Source: Paraconexibacter sp040581415
Lineage (GTDB): Bacteria; Actinomycetota; Thermoleophilia; Solirubrobacterales; Solirubrobacteraceae
Direction of reading: 5' to 3'
Assembly (NCBI RefSeq): GCF_040581415.1
Contig: NZ_CP114014.1
Location: 4,898,001-4,962,000 of the forward strand
DNA: 64,000 bases
The translations under genes were made by a program, and so were the position numbers. How positions within the stretch are numbered: the first letter of the stretch is position 1; each line of letters begins with the position of its first letter. Under the pieces are notes generated by a model that was not told the DNA's origin, ran no database searches, and saw only the letters and a program-made list of their open reading frames with translations. Positions 62,074 through 64,000 of the stretch are shown piece after piece.

Positions 62074-63709
62074 CAGGCCGTCGGCCGAACAGTGGCTGGC
62101 GGAATCAATTCAATCGGTGTCGTCCATCGACGAAGGTCTCGGTCGCAAGCTCCGCGAGCTAAGCAACACCGAACATCGTGTCCCCGTGCTCGCACTTGCT
62201 GGGCCGTATAACGCGGGCAAGTCCACCCTGCTCAAACGGTTGTGCGTGGACGACGGCGCCGAAGTTCCCGAGCGGCTCCTGATCCAAAGTGAGCCTTCAA
62301 CCACGCGCGTCGAGCAGGCACGCATCGGTCCGTGGGAAATCCACGACACTCCTGGCCTCGACGCTGAAGACCCCGAGCATGCCGCGACTGCCATGGCCGC
62401 AGCTGCCGCGAGCGACCACGTGCTCATTCTCATGACGCACGACCTGTTCAGCGAGGAGTCCTCAACGGCAGAGCTCCTGCGCTCGCTGCCACCCGGAGCT
62501 GTTGACCTGGTTCTCAGCCGGATCGATAAGGCAGTGGTCGGCGGGGACCCGGCAGCCATCCACGCATATGTCGCCACCAAGGCCGACGATGCCCGTGAAC
62601 GCGCGGCACGCGTCGGTCATCCCGATGTGCGCGTCTTTGCCGTGGCAGCAGACGTGAAGGGACGCATTGGAAATCGTCCGGCCGATCGAACGCGATACGA
62701 CCGTGGCCGAGAGTGGGACGGCGTCGCTGACCTTCGGCAGTTCCTTGAGAACCCGCCGAGCCAATCTGCGATCGAAGCGGCAGCGAGAAGACGGGTCACG
62801 TCGGTGCTTGATCAAGCGTCCAAAACCGCCGCCGGCCTACTGAGCTCCGCGGAGGACGAGTTGCGCGAACTCTCGCTCGACGATGCCAAAGACGACTCAC
62901 TCATCGACGAGCTTCGTCGGCAGGAGCGTGATGCACGCGACATGCTCAGCTCGACCCTTCGCGAAGTCGCCCAGCGTCGACCGGCCGCAAGTGCACGCTC
63001 TCGCATGTGGGTCGCCGCCGACACCCAGCTCACCAACGCAAGGCGTGCCCTCGAGGACTTCGCACGCGACGCCGGCCTTGAGACGCCCTCGTGGACTGTC
63101 GACCTTGACATCATCAAGGAGGTCCCCGCGATGGTCGCCGATCAGGAGGCCGGAACTGATCCGGTCGATCTCGCCAACGCGGAGGCGTTCATCCGAGATC
63201 AGGCGAAGGGCCTTGCTGGCGACACCGATCGGATCAAGGAACTCGAGAAAGCTCTCGACGCCCGTAACGCGGCGAAGCGCGAACAAGGCGTGCGCGACTG
63301 GTACCAGCGCAAGGACACGCCGTTCGACGGCGTCAGAGATGCCCGGCAGGCCGAAGCCGAGCTTCAGCGACTCAAGCGTCAGGCCGCCGGCCTTCAGCTC
63401 GGCATGGCGATGCTGGATGCCTTCAAGGAGGAGCGGCTGATCGCCGCCCAGCTGCGGGACCGTGAGCTCGCCGAGCAGGCGGCGCGAGACAACGCGGTCG
63501 CTCTGGCGTCGCGCGTCGCGGCTCTCCTTCACGACGGGGTGGACGACGGTGGCTGCGTTCGGGCAGCTTTCCGAGGAACGGAGGCCCAGTTGCGTGACCG
63601 TGAGGCAGAACGTGCCGAACACAGACGGCAGGCTGCAAACGCGCATGCTCGTTGGCTGACGGCGCGTACGCAGATCGGCGATCTACGAAAGCGCGCGCCG
63701 GACGTCTGA
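62060..63709 (+). CDS. Second dynamin-like GTPase
   Basis: A 549-residue protein starting with GTG at 62060, inside the last codons of the previous gene. G1 is LALAGPYNAGKSTLLKRL near residues 46-63, G3 is IHDTPGLDAEDPEHA near 95, and LVLSRIDKAVVGG near 150 gives a likely G4 (R-I-D-K). The remaining 350 residues are charged, helical coiled-coil (LLSSAEDELRELSLDDAKDD to AEHRRQAANAHARWL), as in a dynamin stalk. No clear membrane helix is seen. It would form a hetero-oligomer with the two-G-domain partner on membranes or nucleoprotein. Confidence 0.78.
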   Translation: MHSTDRPSAEQWLAESIQSVSSIDEGLGRKLRELSNTEHRVPVLALAGPYNAGKSTLLKRLCVDDGAEVPERLLIQSEPSTTRVEQARIGPWEIHDTPGLDAEDPEHAATAMAAAAASDHVLILMTHDLFSEESSTAELLRSLPPGAVDLVLSRIDKAVVGGDPAAIHAYVATKADDARERAARVGHPDVRVFAVAADVKGRIGNRPADRTRYDRGREWDGVADLRQFLENPPSQSAIEAAARRRVTSVLDQASKTAAGLLSSAEDELRELSLDDAKDDSLIDELRRQERDARDMLSSTLREVAQRRPAASARSRMWVAADTQLTNARRALEDFARDAGLETPSWTVDLDIIKEVPAMVADQEAGTDPVDLANAEAFIRDQAKGLAGDTDRIKELEKALDARNAAKREQGVRDWYQRKDTPFDGVRDARQAEAELQRLKRQAAGLQLGMAMLDAFKEERLIAAQLRDRELAEQAARDNAVALASRVAALLHDGVDDGGCVRAAFRGTEAQLRDREAERAEHRRQAANAHARWLTARTQIGDLRKRAPDV

Positions 63710-63720
63710 CCCCTCCCGCA

Positions 63721-63820
63721 AGGCTTCCGCGAGGGCTGGCGGGCTACGAGCTGTGGTCCCGCTTCAACAGAGACACCGACGCCCTGTAGTAGCGCGCTGA
63801 CCGACGTTCCAGGCGCCGCG
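63721..63820 (+). pseudogene. Degraded remnant of an HD-hydrolase gene
   Basis: One frame reads GLAGYELWSRFNRDTDAL and then hits TAG TAG exactly where the intact HD gene at 4347-5255 has VPGYYRAL after LWKRFNRDAD. The next frame continues with ALTDV. The LW-x-RFNRD...YYRAL segment is characteristic of RSH-like HD hydrolases, so this looks like a decayed fragment of such a gene. It is short, and chance similarity cannot be excluded. Confidence 0.4.
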
Positions 63821-63844
63821 TAGCTCCCGCATCGATCCGACCTG

Positions 63845-64000
63845 ATGAAAGAGGCTCAGCTCATGCAAGACACCGCCTACGAGCACCTCGTCGAAAGACT
63901 CACCGCTGGTGACAGCCTCGACAAGCCGCTCGAGGCCTGCCTGCTGGGCCGCCGGCGACGGGCCGGAAGCACTAGCTGCGCACCCCGCCGGAATCGCCGC
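63845..64000 (+). CDS. Partial unidentified frame at the window edge
   Basis: An ATG at 63845 opens a frame to the window end: MKEAQLMQDTAYEHLVERLT then AGDSLDKPLEACLLG. The first 35 residues look like a genuine helical N-terminus; the last 15 are arginine-rich and may be out of frame. An internal Met at codon 7 (63863) could also be the start. The family is not recognisable from this length. Confidence 0.35.
   Translation, partial: MKEAQLMQDTAYEHLVERLTAGDSLDKPLEACLLGRRRRAGSTSCAPRRNRR

Noticed and set aside
1..64000. Search by eye for transposases, integrases, att repeats and CRISPR arrays
   Set aside because: No DDE or tyrosine/serine recombinase motif, no long direct repeat flanking the island, and no regularly spaced repeats were seen; short repeats could still be missed by eye.

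Overview
The window is high-GC DNA with dense, often overlapping genes and frequent GTG starts. Actinomycetota is the best guess; a Thermoleophilia/Solirubrobacterales-like lineage is possible, but no rRNA or housekeeping marker fixes it. I saw no tRNA, rRNA, CRISPR array, transposase or integrase.

Region 1 (1-14.4 kb) is mixed accessory content. It holds an ECF-type sigma factor with an overlapping partner gene, and a 2H-phosphoesterase next to an ADP-ribosylglycohydrolase/phosphatase fusion. It also holds an RSH-like HD hydrolase, two PASTA-domain envelope proteins, a frameshifted TPR gene, a NERD-SF1 helicase, a GIY-YIG/winged-helix protein and a YhaM-like OB/HD exonuclease.

Region 2 (15.4-26.8 kb, + strand) holds DNA-processing machines. 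An SF1 helicase carries a PLD-like domain and a zinc ribbon. An AddB-like nuclease and an AddA-like helicase-nuclease follow, and a third overlapping gene of unknown function.

Region 3 (26.9-46.9 kb, + strand) is an apparently complete type 2 BREX (Pgl) operon: pglW, pglX, pglY, pglZ, brxD, brxHI, almost all joined by 4-base overlaps. A UvrD-like SF1 helicase gene sits between pglX and pglY. The middle of pglX is clearly less GC-rich than its flanks, as expected if its specificity region was exchanged.

Region 4 (51.7-47.0 kb, - strand) is a compact operon of a small unknown protein, an SPL-type radical SAM protein, a fusion of a Rossmann methyltransferase domain to an SF1 helicase, and a PD-(D/E)XK-like protein. 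I do not recognise this combination as a named system; it is the strongest candidate here for something undescribed.

Region 5 (51.9-63.7 kb, + strand) starts with a DUF6361 protein, a two-HKD PLD nuclease and a large SF2 helicase, joined by 1-2 base gaps. A short interrupted coding stretch follows, then two overlapping genes for dynamin-like GTPases with three G domains in total. The window closes with a degraded HD-hydrolase remnant and an unidentified partial frame.

Overall this reads as a defence island: BREX-2, a DISARM-like helicase/PLD set, Eleos-like dynamins, five SF1 helicases and two SF2 helicases. Functional statements rest on motifs read by eye; no database search was run.
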